In this document: positions 10,245-23,015 of the stretch, one piece after another
Numbering within the stretch: position 1 is the first letter of the stretch
How the letters are laid out: each line of letters starts with the position of its first letter
Source of the DNA: Ophiocordyceps camponoti-saundersi (nom. inval.)
Lineage: Eukaryota > Ascomycota > Sordariomycetes > Hypocreales > Ophiocordycipitaceae
Assembly (NCBI GenBank): GCA_003339415.1
Contig: PDHQ01000026.1
Coordinates: 124,001-188,000 of the forward strand
Direction: 5' to 3'
DNA length: 64,000 nt
The notes under the pieces: generated by a model
Database searches by the model: none
Told to the model about the DNA's origin: nothing
Seen by the model: only the letters and a program-made list of their open reading frames with translations
Made by a program: the position numbers and the translations under genes

Positions 10245-13200
10245 ATGGCCAGCGCCGTCCTCCCCCAGAAGCGGGTGCTGGCCGATGCCGGATCTCGAAA
10301 CAACATCCCCATGTCTCCAAAGCGGCATAAGTCTGATGTCTTCTCCTCATCATCCGCCGCTCGCTTCTCCGGCTCTCAGCGCGCCAATCCCGGCTCCAGC
10401 CAGGTCAAGAGCGCCTTTGAGTCCGAGGTTCTTGAGAAGCTGAGCCAGGACATGTCAGACTTGAGGCGAAACAATGCCGAAAAGGACCAGGTTTGGGAGC
10501 GCCCGCCATGTTCTGGCTTTGCTCCGGATCGCGACTCCCTATGTTTCCAGTCCATCGACGCCGAGGAGGGCACGCTGCATGGGGGAAAAGCCACCGTCAA
10601 GCTTTTTGGAGTATCGCAACAGGGATACTCGGTTCTATTACATGTCACCGACTTCAAGCACTACCTCTACGTCCCTGCGCCCCCAATGTTCAAGGCCCAG
10701 GATGCAAAAGCCTACCAGACGTACCTCGAGAGTCAAATCGCCCAGCATCAGCCTGCTATTCACTCCATCTCTATGTGCCCACGCGAAAACATCTATGGCT
10801 TCAATGGCAACAAGAAGAGTCCTTTTCTCAAAATCACCGTCACCGACCCCAAATTCATACCCAAAGTGCGAAGCACCATTGAGGGCGGCAACGCCGATTG
10901 GAAAGGCTTATGGAAGGCGCAAGAACACGGCGTAATGACATACGACAATATCCAATATGTTCTTCGCTTCATGGTTGATTGCCAGGTCTGTTCAAACTCT
11001 ACTTCATCCGCTTCGGAGCCCGGCCCGGCGCTGACACCGAGCAGATCCAGGGCATGTCGTGGGTCGAGGCCCCGGCCACCAAGTACAAACTCATTCCCGA
11101 GCAGTATAAACAGTCCAACTGTCAGATCGAGGCTGAAGTCTGTTACCTCGATCTCATTGCGCACAAGCCAGACGGCGAGTGGGCCAAGATGGCCCCCTTA
11201 CGTATCCTCTCCTTCGACATCGAATGCGCTGGTCGCAAGGGAATCTTTCCCGAAGCCAATCACGATCCCGTCATACAAATCGCCAACGTAGTCACTCGGT
11301 ACGGGGACAAGAAGCCCTTTATTCGCAACGTCTTCTGCCTCGACACTACGAGCCCAATAGTCGCCACGCAGATCCTCGACTTCGCCAAAGAGGACAAGAT
11401 GCTCAGCGCCTGGCAGCAGTTCCTGCTCAAAGTCGACCCGGACATCATCATCGGCTACAATATTTCCAACTTCGACTTCCCCTATCTGCTTGACCGCGCC
11501 AAGCACCTCAAGGTCAGCGGCTTCGAGTACTGGTCTCGCATCCTCAACGAAAAGTCCCGCGTCAGAGAGACCAACTTCTCCAGCAAGCAGATCGGCAACC
11601 GCGACACCAAGGAGACAAACACCAACGGACGGCTGCAGCTGGATCTCCTACAGCTGGTGCAGCGCGACCATCATCTCCGCAGCTACACCCTCAACTCTGT
11701 GTGCGCGCACTTTCTGGGCGAGCAGAAAGAGGACGTCCACCACACGATGATCACCGAGCTATTCAACGGCACGCCCGAGTCGCGCCGGCGCCTGGCGCTC
11801 TACTGCCTCAAGGACGCCTACCTCCCGCAGAGACTGATGGACAAGCTATCATGCCTCGAAAACTACACCGAGATGGCTAGGGTCACGGGGGTGCCGTTCA
11901 ACTTTCTGCTGTCTCGCGGCCAGCAGATCAAGTTCGTCAGCCAGCTGTTCCGAAAGGCGCTGGAGCAGAAGCTGGTGATTCCCAATTTCAAGTCGCAAAA
12001 GTCGGACGAGCAGTACGAGGGTGCGACGGTCATCGAGCCGACGCGCGGCTATTACGACGTGCCCATCGCCACACTCGACTTCGCCTCGCTGTATCCCAGC
12101 ATCATCCAGGCGCACAATCTCTGCTACACGACGCTGCTGGACAAGAAATCGATCGAGCCGCTGGGGCTCGTCAAAGACGAAGACTACATCGTGACGCCAA
12201 ACGGCGACATGTTCGTCACGGTCAAGCAGAGAAAGGGGCTCCTCGCCCAGATTCTCGAGGAGCTGCTATCGGCGCGAAAGCAGGCCAAGCGGGAGCTGGC
12301 GCAGGCGACAGATCCCTTCCGGAAGGCGGTGCTCAACGGCCGGCAGCTGGCTCTCAAAGTCAGCGCCAACAGTGTCTACGGTCTGACGGGTGCGACGACG
12401 GGGAAGTTGCCGTGCCTGCAGATTGCCAGCAGCACGACCAGCTTCGGACGGCAGATGATTGAGCGGACCAAGGCCGAGGTGGAGGACCGGTTCAAGATTG
12501 CCAACGGCTACAGCCACGACGCGCAGGTCATCTACGGCGACACGGACTCAGTCATGGTCAAGTTCGGCACCAAGGAGCTGGCCGAGGCGATGAAGCTGGG
12601 TGAGGAGGCAGCCCAGTACGTGTCTGCCAAGTTCGTCAAGCCCATCAAGCTCGAGTTTGAAAAGGTGTACTTTCCCTACCTGCTCATCAACAAGAAGAGG
12701 TACGCGGGGCTGTACTGGACGCAGACGGACAAGTACGACAAGATGGACACCAAAGGCATCGAGACGGTGCGGCGAGACAACTGCCTGATGGTGCAGACGG
12801 TCATTGAGAGGGTACTGCGCATGATTCTCATCGAGAGGGACGTTCAAGGGGCGCAGGAGTGAGTTACCCGTTGCTGCTTTCTCACGCTCTGATGGCTAAC
12901 CTCTGGGGTTATCGACAGCTACGTCAAGGAGACCATCGCAGACCTGCTGCAGAACAAGATGGACATGTCAAAGCTAGTCATCACCAAAGCACTGACCAAG
13001 GACGACTACACCGCCAAGCAGGCACACGTCGAGCTCGCACAGCGGATGAAGAAGCGCGACGCCGGATCGGCGCCGGGACTCGGAGACCGCGTAGCCTACG
13101 TCATGGTCCGCGGCGCAGCGGGAGCAAAGAACTTTGAAAAGTCAGAAGACCCGATTTACGTTCTGGAGAACAACGTGCCGATCGACACCAAGTACTACCT

Positions 13201-13660
13201 CGACAACCAGCTGGCCAAGCCCCTGGGACGCATCTTCGAGCCGATCCTGGGCGAGGCCAAGGCGAGGCAGCTGCTGACGGGCGACCACACGCGGACGATA
13301 TCGGTGGCGGCGCCGACGATCGGCGGGCTGATGCGCTTCGCGAAGAAGACACAGACGTGCATGGGCTGCAAGAAGCCCCTGACGGGAAAGCACGAGAGCG
13401 AGGGTGCGGTGTGCGCCGACTGCGGGCCTCGCGTCGGCGAACTTTACAAGCGGACGCTGGACCGCGTCTCCGATCTCGAGGTCCGGTTCGGTAGGCTTTG
13501 GACTCAGTGCCAGAGGTGTCAGGGGAGTATGCACTGCGAGGTCATCTGCAGCAGCAAGGACTGTCCCATCTTTTACATGCGCATGAAGGCGAAGAAGGAC
13601 CTCGAGGATGCGGGCAAGGAGTTGTCTCGGTTTGATGCCGATCAGGCGGCCATGTGGTGA
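10245..13660 (+). CDS. pol3: DNA polymerase delta catalytic subunit
   Basis: Three exons (10245-10985, 11045-12858, 12919-13660) with introns of 59 and 60 bp give 1098 residues, almost the same as yeast Pol3. It is the lagging-strand replicative B-family polymerase with 3'-5' proofreading. Splicing restores [13 protein letters not shown] and QGAQDYVKETI. Exonuclease motif [15 protein letters not shown] lies near residue 303 and Exo [12 protein letters not shown] near 390. Polymerase motif [12 protein letters not shown] is near 592, motif [13 protein letters not shown] near 690 and motif C YGDTDSV near 744. Two C-terminal cysteine clusters follow: CysA (CMGCKKP...CADCG, zinc) near 998 and CysB (CQRCQGS...CSSKDC, iron-sulphur and B-subunit binding) near 1049. 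All catalytic acidic residues are present. Its partner subunit 2 lies at 41.3 kb. Confidence 0.97.
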
Positions 13661-15120
13661 GTTTTTGATAGGGGGTTTGCGGTTATGTATGTGTCTTTGC
13701 TGTTTGGCGATGAGCTCTTCTTGCTTGTACGTGTGTATGAGCAATGCTGGAGGGAGCTTTGTGATGAATGGTATCGGCAGCTGTGCGAATAGATGCTGCG
13801 TATGTCTATGTACGGATACATCAGAGCAGAAGAGCAAGGGAGTCCGGCCTGGACAAGGCAGGACAAGTCGTTGAATTTAGGTTCGTGCATGAATCCCGCC
13901 AATCCCTTTATCCTGTTGCTCGCAATGCCATGTATAGGCCGATGGTCTGAGCATCTGACGGAGGAGTCTTTACCATCGAGTGCCAGAGCCGCGTGGCGTT
14001 CGACATATATACGGATACACAGACGCGATACCCTGCGGATAAGACTTGTTGCAGACGCGGACTTGTTGAGTAAGTGAGAGATTCGGAGACTGAGGGGAGA
14101 GAAAGGAGGAGGAGAGAATAGGGGGTGAGGGCGTCTTTTATAGGAGTACTCCGTAGGTAGGTAGCAGTTGGATATGTGCACGCTTGCCTGGGTACCTACC
14201 TATTTACCATCCTATACTACCTCTACTCGGGGTGGTCCAGCTGTGGAAAAGGGCAGCGGGTCGAATCCGTACGGATGCCCCTTTTCTAGCTGCCCAGGAT
14301 GCATGGGCTCCGTTCAATCGAACGTCCACTCACCCGCCTCCCTTCCCATGTCTGCCCATCTACCCGCCTCCCCCAAACAGACTACCTAGGGGTGCCTGTT
14401 CAGTTGGGGTCTCGCCTACATACGCTTGTCATCTCCGTCGAACCTGATTCTTCAGCCATTCTTCTACATGAAGCCTCCGCCTCCCAAATTACCTGCACAT
14501 CATCATCTGATGCTTCCATGGGTTCTATAGTGGTTTATCCTCTTCTGCCGTTTATCAGGTCAGCCCTCGATAGCACTTCCCGAGGTCCCTTATTCTCTTA
14601 TCCTGTTTTGTCCTATGTTCTGCCTCTTCACCAGGTCTTTCATTTTCGAATCAGCTCATCTTCCTGCTTGGTCTTCTCATTCAGCCCTTCCACAGCTTTC
14701 GTCCTCTGTCCAAACCGGTAACGGACTCCGTCTTAATAAGAAGGCTGGCACGTTCGGTCTCCTCGATTGATGCCTTTTCCCTCAATGTAAGAACACAGCA
14801 CCTACGGGATGCTATTTGCAGGATTTATGCCATTCTATGCGTCTATACTACGTTTGTGTTCCAACAGTTCTCTCTGGCGTTGACTCTCCTCAAGCTCGGG
14901 AGCCACCCACCCCCTGGTACGGAAACGTGCTGCGCGGTTCGGGCCGACCTTCTGTCCCTTTTCTCTCCGCACTTACATCATTGTCCTGACTGACTAATAA
15001 AGCATCATCCTCAACCGAGGCCGAGGCCCGAGATAACAGACGGTCGAGGCGATAAAGGAGACAACCAGGTGAAACCATGGCCTCCAACTCTTCATCCTAC
15101 CTCGTCTTCACATCAGTTCG
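13661..15120. other. Intergenic spacer, 1.46 kb
   Basis: No gene is supported. Frames here lack family motifs and have poor codon structure. GTAGGTAGGTAG and TACCTACCTA motifs lie at about 14150-14220. The last few hundred bases should hold the racemase promoter. Confidence 0.55.
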
Positions 15121-16393
15121 ATGGCTGCGCCTCTGCAGGGAATCAAGGTGCTAGAGTTCGCGGGCCTCGCTCCGGGTACGAAACAAGGACAACAGCGTCC
15201 CAAACACCAAGATCAAGAGATATCCTAGCTGACTCTCTTCACCTGTTTTCTTTGGTACTGATGCAGGGCCCTTTGCGGGAATGCTCCTCGCCGACTGCGG
15301 GGCGACGGTCCTCCGGATCGACCGTCCCGGAAGCGAAGCGACGGCAGCCACGGACATGCTCGCGCGGGGCAAGTCGTCGATGACGGTCGACATCGGCACA
15401 GACGGAGGAGCGGCGCTGATCCGTACCCTAATCGTCCGGGCCGGAATCGACGTCCTCATCGATCCCTACCGGCCAGGCGTTCTAGAAAAGAAGGGTCTAG
15501 GACCCGATACGCTGCGCAAGTTACGTCCCCAGCTCGTCTTCGCTCGCCTCACCGGCTTTCGGCGAACGGGTCGGTACAAGGACATGGCGGGCCACGACAT
15601 CAACTACCTCGCCGTCAGCGGCCTTCTCAGCGCTCTAGGCAGGGCCCACGAAAAGCCCTACGCGCCGCTCAACCTCCTAGGCGACTTCGCAGGCGGAGGC
15701 GCGACGCTCGTCCTCGGCGTCCTCCTCGCCTTGCTCAACAGGTCGAGAACAGGGTCGGGACAGGTTGTCGAGGCCAACATGGTAGACGGCGCGCGCTACC
15801 TCGGAACCTTCACCCGCATATCGCGCAAGATGCCCCCTCCCCTGGGCGGATCAGACCGCGGCCGTAACATGCTCGACGGCGGATCTCCCTGGTACGACAC
15901 GTACGAGACTTCGGACGGACTCTACATGGCCGTTGGTGCCATCGAGTCGCGCTTCTTTTCCGAGCTCGTTCGTCTTCTTGGTCTGTCTGGTTGGGATGAC
16001 GAGAAGAGGATGGATCGGAAGGCTTGGCCTCGTCTTCGCGCTGAGATGGAGTCCGCCTTCCGATCTCACGATAGGAAACATTGGGAAAAGGTCTTTGACG
16101 GCTCGGATGCTTGTTGCGTTCCCGTCTTGGATTTTCAAGAGCTCGAGACTGACGCTCAGCGTGAGGGTTCCTTGTCACCCGTTGTCGATCTGGATCTTTC
16201 CCCCTTGTTACCGCCCGCTCCAACTTCTCCGTCCCATCCCGTCCCTAGACCGGGCTACGATCACGTCCCCTTGCCTCTCAACTCCGGCGGTGAAGAGCTG
16301 CTGCGCAGATGGCTCGGGTGGGAAAGCGGGAAGCAGTATCGTGTCGAGAACGGCGGCTTTGTCCTCGACCGTGCCTTTCGCTCCAATCTTTGA
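15121..16393 (+). CDS. Alpha-methylacyl-CoA racemase / family III CoA-transferase
   Basis: Two exons (15121-15175 and 15267-16393) around a 91-bp intron give 393 residues, the usual AMACR length (~380). These enzymes invert the 2-methyl stereocentre of branched acyl-CoAs before beta-oxidation. The first exon encodes MAAPLQGIKVLEFAGLAPG, joined in frame to PFAGMLLADCGATVLRIDRP, the standard family III N-terminus. The expected catalytic His is in GHDINYLAVSG (about residue 126) and the Asp in NLLGDFAGGG (about 157), matching the racemase subgroup; TSDGLYMAVGAIE contains the conserved Glu. The protein ends in Ser-Asn-Leu, a plausible variant PTS1 peroxisomal signal. A CoA-transferase with other substrates is the alternative. 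Confidence 0.88.
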
Positions 16394-16859
16394 ATAAGTC
16401 GACCATCTTGAAAAGAATGTAAATATCAGAAGAGACGCTTCCTATCAGATAGATACAAACAACTCAAGCCTTGTTGATGGACATACACTCTCACAAGACT
16501 ACAACTCATCAAGCAAGCACACTCAAAAGTCTCGCAAACGAAACAACTCTCGTAATCCTGTATCATGCCAGACGAATTCCGCACCACACACACCCCTTTC
16601 CCCTCTCCAACAATAGAAGAAGGGGAAACATGAAAAGACCCGCATTACGTTCGTCTACTCTAAGATCTGCGAATGAATAAAGGAGAGAGGGAGAGAGAGA
16701 GGGAGAGAGAGAGAGAGAGAGACAGAGAGACAGAGAGATGGAGGAAGAGAGAAAGAAAGAAAGGGAAGCCCAGCCTTGGTATCGAAGAAGAAATGGAGAG
16801 AAAAGCTGCCCTTTCGAAGAAAACAAACCCCCTCCCTTGCGGGACAAGCCTGTCGTCCA
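16394..16859. other. Convergent 3' spacer with GA-rich repeat
   Basis: Both neighbouring genes end here. An imperfect GAGAGA tract covers about 16683-16740, extending as a purine-rich strand to ~16770. No gene is supported. Confidence 0.6.
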
Positions 16860-19220
16860 TCACTGTACTTGGCTGACAATCTCGCTCGCCTTGGAGAGCG
16901 ACTCGACCATCTGATGACATTCTTTCCGTCGGCGGATGGTGAAGTCGCTTTCCTTGAGGAGGTCATCTACGTTGTCGTTTCGGTACATGTTCTCCAACAG
17001 CTCGCGTTGCATCTCATCTTTTGTGAACCTGCCCGACTTTGTCAGTCTCGTCTCATGATCCGCCATCAAGTAAACGTACTGAACGAGCGTGAGCATAATG
17101 GCCTTGGGTACCATGTCGATCATCGTGCGCTTGACAATGTTGTAGTACGACGAGATGAGCAGTTCTGTGCCATTAGCAGCTTGTCCAGCTTGGTTCTGAG
17201 ACTACTGCTTACTTATGACTTCGACCTCGATGTTTTCTCGCTCCGACAGCGTGCCCGAGGCCTTGAGCGTTGGCGGCGGCGCGTCCATGGCGGCCGCCTT
17301 CTTCTTGTTTTTGGCGGCGAAGAAGCTGCCAAAGAAGCCCGAGTTGCCGACGTCCATTTCGGAAGCCGTCGGACTGCCGGCTCTGGCGGGTGTCGAGCCG
17401 GACGGAAGCGGCTTCCCCGTCTTCGGATCGACCTGCACCGGCTTCGCCGGATTATGGCGCTCGTTGACGATAGCCATGGCCTGCATCTGTTAGCAGAGGT
17501 ACTTTATCATCTTAAGGGCCGGCGGGCTCCTACGCGGTGACCGTTGAGGAAATCCGGGTGACCCGTGTTGATGTAGCAGGCTTCCATGCACACGAGGTCG
17601 CGCACAAGCTTGTTCGTCGGTTCCATGGCCTTCTTGAAAAAGCCGATGACGACGCCGTGCATCTTTTCCTTGAGTTGAGGGTATCGACGGTAGAGCTGCT
17701 TGCCCAGGAGCTGCGACAAGATGCGCACCAACTCGTCATAGACGAGCGACACGCATTTGAGACTCGGGTCCTCAAGTCTCTTGATCTGCTGCTTGACGAT
17801 GAGCTCAAAAGCCGTGGTGCCGACGAATAGCGCAGGCGAGGAGCCCGACGAGTTGTAGAGAATGGTGCGAATATCGACGTCCTTGACCACGTCAAAAGGA
17901 TCCAGTGCCTTGACGCCGTTGGAATAGAGCTCGTGAAAGACGAAGCTGATACGAGCGCCTCCTGACAGCTCCGTGCTCGACAGCTCCGTGTTGTTTCCGT
18001 CAAGAACGGTGCGCCATTCGTTGGTGAACTCGGTGATGATGTTGAGCACAATGTTGGCGCTGTTACCCAGCATAGACGGGCCCAGGCTCTCGAGCTCGCT
18101 CGAATATTTTTGCAACGAGCTGGAGATGCGCGCCTTGATGTCCGGGAGCGTTTGCTTGATGTGCATCATCAGGATGAGGTTGAGCTTGCGAGCAAGATAG
18201 GGCGTGCCACAGTACGAGCTCTTGTTCCGATATGCCTTGTGATTTTCGAAAAAGGCCTTTTCCGCCTCGAGCGCCACGTTGATGGCCTTTTTGTTGTCTA
18301 TATCCCTTTGACCGCGGTTGACGACGGGGACGTAGCCTAGCCGTAGGGGGATGACGCGGTTGGAGAGGATGTCGATAACGTCGGTACCCTCGTCCATCAG
18401 GTCTACCTTTGTCAAAACACCAATGGTCCGCTGGCCTTCGGGGTCGACCTCGCGCGCCAATTTGAGGCCGTCCGAGTTGGCCAGATCGATGTTGGCCGCC
18501 GTCACGGCCAGGATGATGGCGTTGGACTTGCCGATATACTTGAGCACCATCTCTCTGATTTGCCGCTCGATATCACGCGGCTGATCGCCAACGGGAACCT
18601 TGGTCAGGCCGGGAAGGTCGACCAGGGTCAGGGTAAGGACGTTGGGAGAGTAAATTCGCAGGTTGATGGGGGCTGGAGATATGCCGGCGTTCTTGCCCAC
18701 CTTGGCTTCCGTCTCTCGGGCGATTTCTTCGCGAATCTTGGTGAAGTCAAAGTATTTCTGCCCGGGGATGTGAAGAAACTCTCCCCACTCGTCTGAATTG
18801 GCTGCCTTGTCGTTGGCTGTAGACACCTCTTCTGGTTTGACGCCGTTCGACTGGGCGGCCCGGTTGATAAGTTGCAGGACAAGCGGACGACGCGTCACGA
18901 TGCCAGAGCCTCGAGGGAGACTTGAGATTGTCAGGGAGTCGTCATTTGGGGAAACACCAGTGTCGACTCACAAGTCGCGGCCGACGATATTCTCGAGCAC
19001 GGAGCTCTTGCCGCTAGACTGACTACCGACAACGGCGATTTGCGGTAAATCAATGGGATTATTGACGCCAACGGTGGCGAAGACATCTTGAAGCTTGTTG
19101 ACGAGTCTGCGGATGACGATGGGGTCAGTGGTCTGCACCTAATGGGCACGAAGAAGGGGCTTCTCACTGGATGAGGGCGGGATCCGAGATGCCTCCCGGC
19201 GTAGCCAGAGAACCGCTCAT
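16860..19220 (-). CDS. vps1: Dynamin-related GTPase Vps1
   Basis: Five exons (19220-19168, 19106-18972, 18920-17534, 17480-17213, 17164-16860), with introns of 61, 51, 53 and 48 bp, give 715 residues, close to yeast Vps1 (704). Vps1 is a self-assembling GTPase for Golgi/endosome-to-vacuole traffic and peroxisome fission. The second exon has the P-loop GSQSSGKSS. The third starts with [13 protein letters not shown] (switch I) and has DLPG (G3) and TKVD (G4). The stalk includes [14 protein letters not shown] spliced to [12 protein letters not shown] variable Pro/Ala/Lys-rich insert follows, then the GED ending in [16 protein letters not shown]. The insert B region ([13 protein letters not shown]) and the lack of a PH domain fit Vps1 rather than the mitochondrial Dnm1. 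Confidence 0.95.
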
Positions 19221-21061
19221 TCTGAATTCGATATGCAGATTACTGGGCCTTCCTTAGGCTTGGGGAATGCCGCTAGACGGCGCAGACAGTTGAGCGGTGC
19301 CGCGAGGAGAAGGACAGCGAGGGCGGGTCTCGATCGATACGCGCGGTCGATATTCGCGATATTTTCTCTCTCCCTCTCTTGCTTTCCCCGAGCTCTCTCT
19401 TCAAGCTCACAGCAAGACTTCAAAGGCTAGTTTCAGCGTGAAGAGCGTGGCGGCGAGTATTCGCAGGAAACGGACATGTGGTCGAGTTTCTTTGATTCCA
19501 GTCGCGAGGCCTAATGAGCAGTAGCTGAAGCCTGGAACGGGGCAGATAAGCCACGTGTGGCGGAGAGAAAGCCTGAGTCAGCATTCCTCGCATCAGAGAA
19601 CCAGGAGGAGTCAGGATAATCGGAGGCGCCAAGGCTATGTAAGTGCGTGTGTGTGGCAGGACGATGTGGCGCAGCTGTGGTCGTCGTGAGGATGATAGGT
19701 ATTGATAGGTGATAACTGATAACGCACCTTGCTGACACGTGACTGTCCCTCGAATGCGGGCCTTACGGTCTTACAGAGGGCAGCTATATCTTCAAACGGG
19801 GAAGCCATCCGCCACACAGGAAGGCAATGCATACATACGGGTTCCATTCTAAGAACTTACCTACCTACCTACCTATTACTCAGGCTTCTACCCACCCTAG
19901 TATCATCTGATGCCCATTTGGCCAACAACTCAGCTCGCGGCCGAAGCGGGGTTTAGTCGCTGCCGTCTGCTTGTTGCAGGGTCGAGGCGACACGAGACAA
20001 GGGCGAGGCGAGACGCGACGAGACGTCATCTCTCCAAGGACGGGCTCGACGTGGTGCTCCCGCATGCAGACGCGTAGACTCCATCTGATGACAGCTGGCA
20101 AAGAATACTCACTTGACCACTGCATCGTCCGTCCATCCATCCTGTACCGTCGACCTACCCGGTCTTCGATGCTGGCCCCGGGTCTTTCAGGGGCGGAGTT
20201 TAGTAGCACTCAGTAACAGGTGACTCCAGGGCCCGCTCTCGTTGCCCCCTCCCCTGTAGGATGCTGGTATCGGATACGCCACGTCCGCAAATAATCCGTG
20301 CTGCATGTTTGTAGTCGGTACGCACGTTCCCCCAAAAGTCCGAGAGGGGTGCGCTTACCTATTACCACTTCAACTGCTTTCTCTCTCGACGAACAACCGC
20401 CCTCATCGTTCACTTCAACACGGACGGCAGCAAATCACTGCTTCTCTCCAGCGTTTCACCCTTCTCCCCTTCTTCCCCCCCCCTCTTTCAGTGGGCACGG
20501 CTCTTATCAGTAGCGGTTGTTCCGGCTCGACCGAATCTGGCCCATTATCCCATCACATGAACTTCCCTCCCTCCGTGAGCCGACGTCGTCTCCAGACCGG
20601 CGGCCAAGCACAATCACCGACTTCTACGGTCCCGGTCGTGGCCTTTGCCCTCGCCGGTCGCTTGGCTTGTAGCCGAAAGCCTCGTCTCGAAGCCAAAGCC
20701 GAATCCCACCGCGGTTCCGGGCCGCGGAGAGGTCGACGTGGAGCGACCTCCCGATTCCCGTGGTCACATCGACGATCCGGCCGCCTCGCACTCCTCGTCC
20801 AGTGCTGCCATCCCTGCGAGAACCCCGCCCACGACACTTGAAGACGATCAACGGGCCTCGTCCGGAGTCACGGCTATTGCGAATATAGAAACTTCCATAG
20901 CCAGAGCTCTCCCGACGTCAAGCCCGCCGCCGCAGATCCTCGGAAGACGTCGGCGGTCCTTGGGCCCCCAGTCGCCCCCAGCGTCGGCTGTCCGGCCCAC
21001 CACCGCCGCAGTACCTCCAATTCTCCATCCCTCGAAACGAAGGCGACGAGACAGCGCAGCC
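19221..21061. promoter_or_regulatory. Divergent spacer, vps1 / gid7
   Basis: A 1.84-kb region between the two start codons. It contains TACCTACCTACCTACC at about 19858-19873, a CACGTGAC box near 19735 and a CCACGTGTGG near-palindrome near 19553. The 3' part (20560-21061) is open in the gid7 frame and could hold an upstream coding exon, but no clear start and splice pair was found. Confidence 0.45.
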
Positions 21062-23015
21062 ATGCCGGCAGACGCCGACGCGTCCGGCCATCCCAACGGC
21101 CACCTGGCGTCTCGGTCTAATGGGTCGACGACTCAGCATGCGGGCGTCACGAATGGAGCTCAAAAGTCAACCGCAGCTACCAACGGTTCCTCCTCCACCG
21201 GTGACAAGCACAGCCCGCCCGACTCGGAGCCGCAGCCGTCGACTTACTTCGGCCACGACCGGGAGGAGCTGACTCGCATCCTGATCCAAGCCTTGTCTGA
21301 TATGGGCTACCAGGCGGCCGCTGAGAGCGTCAGCCGTGATAGTGGGTTTGACCTGGAAAGCCCCACCGTGGCCGCCTTTCGGTCCGCCGTCCTGGAGGGT
21401 TCGTGGGTCGAGGCCGAGAAGCTATTGTCTGGTGCTGGCATGTCGGACGGACGCGGTGGGGGAAATGGTCTCGTGCTCGCGGCGAGCTCGGATCGTAACG
21501 TGATGAAGTTTTGGCTACGACAGCAAAAGTTTCTCGAGCTGCTAGAGCAGAGGGATACCAGCCGCGCGCTCACGGTTCTGCGGACGGAGCTGACGCCATT
21601 GTACCAGGACACGGGCAAGCTTCATTTCCTGTCGAGCCTACTTATGTGTCGCTCTGCCGAAGACCTCATGGCCAAGGCCAATTGGGACGGTGCAGGTGGC
21701 CAGTCTCGCAGACAACTGCTATCTCAACTGTCTCGTGCGTTTTTATTCTTCGATCCCCGCCGTTCCGTCACTGACTTGCGCGACCCAGGCTGTATCTCTC
21801 CGTCGGTCATGCTGCCTGAGCACCGCTTAGCCGTCTTGCTCGAGCAGGTGAAGCAGAGACAAATCGACACATGCCTATATCATACAGCCGCGTCCCCGCC
21901 GTCCCTCTACTCCGATCATTACTGCGACAAGCGAGGCTTCCCAACCGAGGTGGCCATCGAGTTGACCGACCTCGTTGGCGAGGCGTGGCAAGTACAATTT
22001 TCCAATGACGGATCCAAGCTTGCAGCCGGCGGGGGTCGAGAGAACGTTATGATCTGGGAGACGAAAACGTTTACCCTCGTCAACGCGCTCTCGGGGCACG
22101 GGATTGGTGTAGGAAACTTGGCATGGAGTCCCGACGACAGTCTGATTGTCACTTGTTCGCAAGACAAGGTTGCTCGGCTTTGGGACGCCCAGGTGAGTAC
22201 TTATCGGCGGCCGGCGACGAGTGATGGCTGCTAACAGCTTTGGGGCAGGCTGGCACGCTGCGCAAGGTTATACGGACGTTCAGCGAGCCCGTCAGCGGCT
22301 GTGTGTGGTCAGCCGACAGCTCGGCCTTTGTGCTGGGATCGCTGGACAAGACGCACAGTCTATGCAGCTTCAAGGTTGAAGACGACGAGTGCATCGAATG
22401 GGACAAGAAGCACCGGGTACAAGACCTGTGCGGCTCCATAGACGGTAAATGGCTCGTAGCCGTCGACGACTCGACCAAGATCTACGTCTACAAAGCGGCC
22501 ACACGGGAGCTCGAATACCAACTCGATGTAGGGGCTCGGCCGACGTCGGTTTCGATGAGTCAGGATTCTCGCCATTTGCTGGTCAACAAGAAGGACGGCG
22601 AAGCGCAGCTCATCGACCTGGAGACGAGAAACTCGGTGCAAAAGTTCCTGGGTCACCAGGGCGGCGAGTTCATGATACGAAGTGCTTTGGGCGGCGCCAA
22701 CGAAAGCTTTGTGGCCAGCGGCAGCGAGAACGGCTATGTCTTTATCTGGCACAAGAACATTGGGGTCGCGGTCGAGAGACTGGCGGGCCATCTGCCGCGG
22801 TGCAATTCGGTGTGTTGGAACCCGGTAGACCCGTGCATGCTGGCATCGTGCGGAGACGACGGTCACGTCAAGATGTAAGTGTTTCAAAGCCAGGGACGGG
22901 GGGCAGTCGAGGCTGACCGGCATACAGATGGACGAACAAGACAAAGATGATGGAGCTGCGGTCATTACAGCCGAAGCCGTCGAACGGCTGGAGAGGCTCC
23001 ATCTCGGAGGCGTAA
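21062..23015 (+). CDS. gid7: WD40 protein of the GID/CTLH ubiquitin ligase (Gid7/WDR26)
   Basis: Four exons (21062-21734, 21789-22192, 22249-22874, 22928-23015), with introns of 54, 56 and 53 bp, give 596 residues. Gid7/WDR26 is a substrate-recruiting subunit of the GID/CTLH E3 that degrades gluconeogenic enzymes. After a Ser/Asn-rich head comes a LisH motif (ELTRILIQALSDMGYQAAAES, about 68-88) and a CTLH region (about 105-165). The WD40 propeller (about 290-590) includes VARLWDAQ, VFIWHKN and a last strand HVKIWTNKTK restored by splicing. The first intron is removed because homologues run LLSQLSR-CISPSVMLPEHRLAVLL. The start is uncertain: the frame is open ~400 bases upstream, but 21062 is the first in-frame ATG seen. 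Confidence 0.9.

Noticed and set aside
14240..14310. Possible tRNA (GGGTCGAATCC-like T-loop)
   Set aside because: No matching acceptor stem, anticodon arm or D-arm could be built around it.
20305..20841. Upstream coding exon for gid7
   Set aside because: A short ATG-led frame exists near 20557 with a GTGAGC donor, but no acceptor joined it convincingly to the gid7 frame.
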